A DNA stretch of 6,139 bases from Clostridiaceae bacterium (GTDB lineage: Bacteria; Bacillota_A; Clostridia; Acetivibrionales; Acetivibrionaceae). The DNA lies in NCBI GenBank assembly GCA_012513545.1, contig JAAZCB010001051.1:1-6139 (forward strand), written 5' to 3'. Below the pieces are notes generated by a model. The model had not been told where the DNA came from. It saw only the letters and a program-made list of their open reading frames with translations, and did not search any database. Positions 4,654-6,139 of this stretch are shown here, one piece after another (positions within the stretch are counted from its first letter, which is position 1; each line of letters begins with the position of its first letter). The translations under genes and the position numbers were made by a program.

Positions 4654-6139
4654 ATGTTGAAGAAAACTGATGGATTATCTGGCAACAGTCTAAATAACGG
4701 TTTTTTTGAGGTTGAGTATAAAACCGATGGGGTGTATCTGACCGTGTATCCTCCTATTGGTAGCGGCAAAAGAGTTGAGCTTCGTGATGTTATTGATAAA
4801 TTATCAATAAAGAAAATAAGGGATTTTAATAAGGAACAGGTTGAACTCCTGGTCATGAAACAGGAAAAAACCCCCTGTAAAATTGCCGAAGCTCAGGAAG
4901 AAGTCAAAGTAGATGCAACTGTAGCAGTAACGGTAAGTCCTGATAAAATGAGAGCATCTATATTGATTTCTCCGCCAGAAGGCGGGAGAATGCTGAATGA
5001 AAAGGAAGTAACAGATATACTGGCAGTGAATGGTGTGGTGAGTGGAATTAACAGTTCAGTTATTGATGAAATAACAAAGTACCCTGTATACAACCAATTG
5101 ATTGCAATTGCTGAGGGAACTCAACCAGTAAATGGACAGAATGGAAAGTTGCAATTTCATTTTAATCTGAATAAAGATAAAAAACCTAACGTCCTTGAAG
5201 ACGGAACAGTTGATTTCCGCAGTCTGAATATAATCGAAAGTGTTAAGAGCGGGAGTATACTTTGTTCCCTGATACCTCCACAGCTTGGTATACCGGGAAA
5301 AACAGTTGCCGGTAAAGATATACCTGCAACAGATGGTAAAGCGGCAGTCCTGCCAAAGGGAAGAAATGTTGAGATAAGTGAGGATGGTCAATGCCTGCTT
5401 TCAGGAATTGATGGTCAGGTGTGTTATATTGATGGAAAAGTGAATGTCTTTTCCAATTATGAGGTGCCGGCTAATGTTGACAACTCTACAGGGAATATTA
5501 GCTTTACCGGAAATGTTATTGTAAGAGGAAATGTATTATCAGGGTTTACAGTTGAGGCAGGAGGAAGTGTAGAGGTTTGGGGTGTGGTTGAGTGCGCTGT
5601 AATTAAAGCCGGTGGGGATATAATATTGAGAAGAGGCATGCAGGGCATAGGAAAAGGAATTCTTGAAAGTGGAGGAAATATTATTGCAAGGTACATTGAA
5701 AACAGCATTGTTCAAGCTAAAGAAAATATTACCGCAGAAGCGATAATGCACAGCAATGTAAAATGCGGGAAAAAGCTTGAGCTAATTGGAAAGAAAGGTC
5801 TTCTGGTTGGGGGCATCAGCAGGGTAGGAAAAGAGATTGTAGCCAAGGTAATAGGATCTTATATGTCTACGGTTACTGAAGTTGAGGTTGGTTTAGACCC
5901 ATCATTAAAGGAGCGTTTTAAAGCGGTTAAAGAAGAAGTTCAGGTTATGGAAGAAGACCTGAAAAAAGCTGAACAGGCTATTACTATACTTAAGAAATTG
6001 GAGCAGGCCGGAAATCTGAACTCTGAGAAACAGGAACTAATGGCAAGGAGTGTAAGAACGAAGGTTTACTATTCCAACAGGATTAAGGAACTCAAAGAGG
6101 AAATGATTCAGATAGAGCTAAGGCTTCAGGAAGAGGCAA
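4654..6139 (+). CDS. FapA-family (DUF342) protein, 3'-truncated by the window edge
   Basis: The frame runs from ATG 4654 through 495 codons with no stop before the edge. The start is supported by AGGGGG at 4641-4646, spacer 7. FapA (flagellar assembly protein A) was named from work on Vibrio, where it affects flagellar assembly; in Firmicutes the function is mostly unassigned. Visible parts: two similar N-terminal segments, about 18-68 (with YPPIGSGKRVELRDV) and about 90-141 (with SPPEGGRMLNEKEV); the family hallmark IPPQLGIPGKTVAGKDIP (207-224); a glycine- and valine-rich region of short strand repeats, about 262-415 (such as GNVIVRGNV and GGSVEVWGVV), typical of a right-handed beta-helix; then a charged heptad-like coiled coil from about 417 to the edge. 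There is no signal peptide or membrane helix, so it should be cytoplasmic. Its position after sigD supports a motility link, although some homologues lie elsewhere. Confidence 0.88.
   Translation, partial: MLKKTDGLSGNSLNNGFFEVEYKTDGVYLTVYPPIGSGKRVELRDVIDKLSIKKIRDFNKEQVELLVMKQEKTPCKIAEAQEEVKVDATVAVTVSPDKMRASILISPPEGGRMLNEKEVTDILAVNGVVSGINSSVIDEITKYPVYNQLIAIAEGTQPVNGQNGKLQFHFNLNKDKKPNVLEDGTVDFRSLNIIESVKSGSILCSLIPPQLGIPGKTVAGKDIPATDGKAAVLPKGRNVEISEDGQCLLSGIDGQVCYIDGKVNVFSNYEVPANVDNSTGNISFTGNVIVRGNVLSGFTVEAGGSVEVWGVVECAVIKAGGDIILRRGMQGIGKGILESGGNIIARYIENSIVQAKENITAEAIMHSNVKCGKKLELIGKKGLLVGGISRVGKEIVAKVIGSYMSTVTEVEVGLDPSLKERFKAVKEEVQVMEEDLKKAEQAITILKKLEQAGNLNSEKQELMARSVRTKVYYSNRIKELKEEMIQIELRLQEEA
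4790..4810. repeat. 21-bp perfect palindrome inside the FapA-family gene
   Basis: TTATTGATAA (4790-4799), one central A (4800), then TTATCAATAA (4801-4810): perfect 10-bp arms. The core TTGATAA-A-TTATCAA has the 7-1-7 geometry of Fur-family operators, though the bases differ from the usual Fur box TGATAAT-n-ATTATCA. It lies about 136 bases into the gene and encodes part of VIDKLSIKK. A one-base centre suits a DNA-binding dimer better than an RNA hairpin. Arms of this length are unlikely by chance in 6 kb, although AT-richness raises the odds. Confidence 0.5.

Noticed and set aside
4968..4990. Hairpin CCGCC-AGAA-GGCGG with extended stem
   Set aside because: It follows from the codons for Pro-Pro-Glu-Gly-Gly, a conserved protein motif of the FapA family, so the pairing needs no separate explanation.
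1..6139. Mobile elements, CRISPR arrays, tRNA or rRNA genes, toxin-antitoxin or phage genes
   Set aside because: None seen: no direct-repeat arrays, no transposase-like frames, and nearly all sequence is accounted for by seven co-directional motility-type genes.

Overview
The window looks like the distal end of a fla/che (flagellar and chemotaxis) operon from a low-GC, Gram-positive, motile member of the Clostridia. The evidence is AT-rich codon use, strong AGGAG/GGGAG-type ribosome binding sites, and the gene order cheA-cheW-cheC-cheD-sigD. That order matches the end of the Bacillus subtilis fla/che operon. The style suggests the Ruminiclostridium/Acetivibrio group, but this is an impression, not a species call.

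Layout, all on the + strand. From 1 to 1727 is cheA, cut by the left edge so that the phosphorylatable P1 (HPt) domain lies outside. Then come cheW (1782-2237), cheC (2245-2865), cheD (2865-3350, sharing one base with cheC), an unrecognised two-helix membrane protein with an acidic tail (3365-3772), and sigD/fliA, the flagellar sigma factor (3785-4555). After a 98-base gap comes a FapA-family (DUF342) protein (4654 to beyond the right edge). Spacings up to sigD are 54, 7, -1, 14 and 12 bases, so these genes are almost certainly co-transcribed. I see no convincing promoter, no canonical terminator and no credible minus-strand gene.

How the genes work together: CheA and CheW form the receptor-coupled kinase complex that phosphorylates CheY (not in this window). 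CheC, here with both of its phosphatase motifs intact, dephosphorylates CheY-P. CheD, with an intact Cys/His/Thr catalytic set, deamidates receptors and binds CheC, giving the CheC-CheD-CheY adaptation loop known from B. subtilis. SigD then drives late flagellar and chemotaxis genes. The two membrane- or flagella-associated genes around sigD are the least understood part.

I found no wholly new system. The items most worth a second look are the unassigned small membrane protein between cheD and sigD, a 21-bp palindrome of Fur-like 7-1-7 geometry inside the FapA-family gene, a 20-bp palindrome inside cheC that masks a Shine-Dalgarno-like core, and the apparent internal duplication at the FapA N-terminus.
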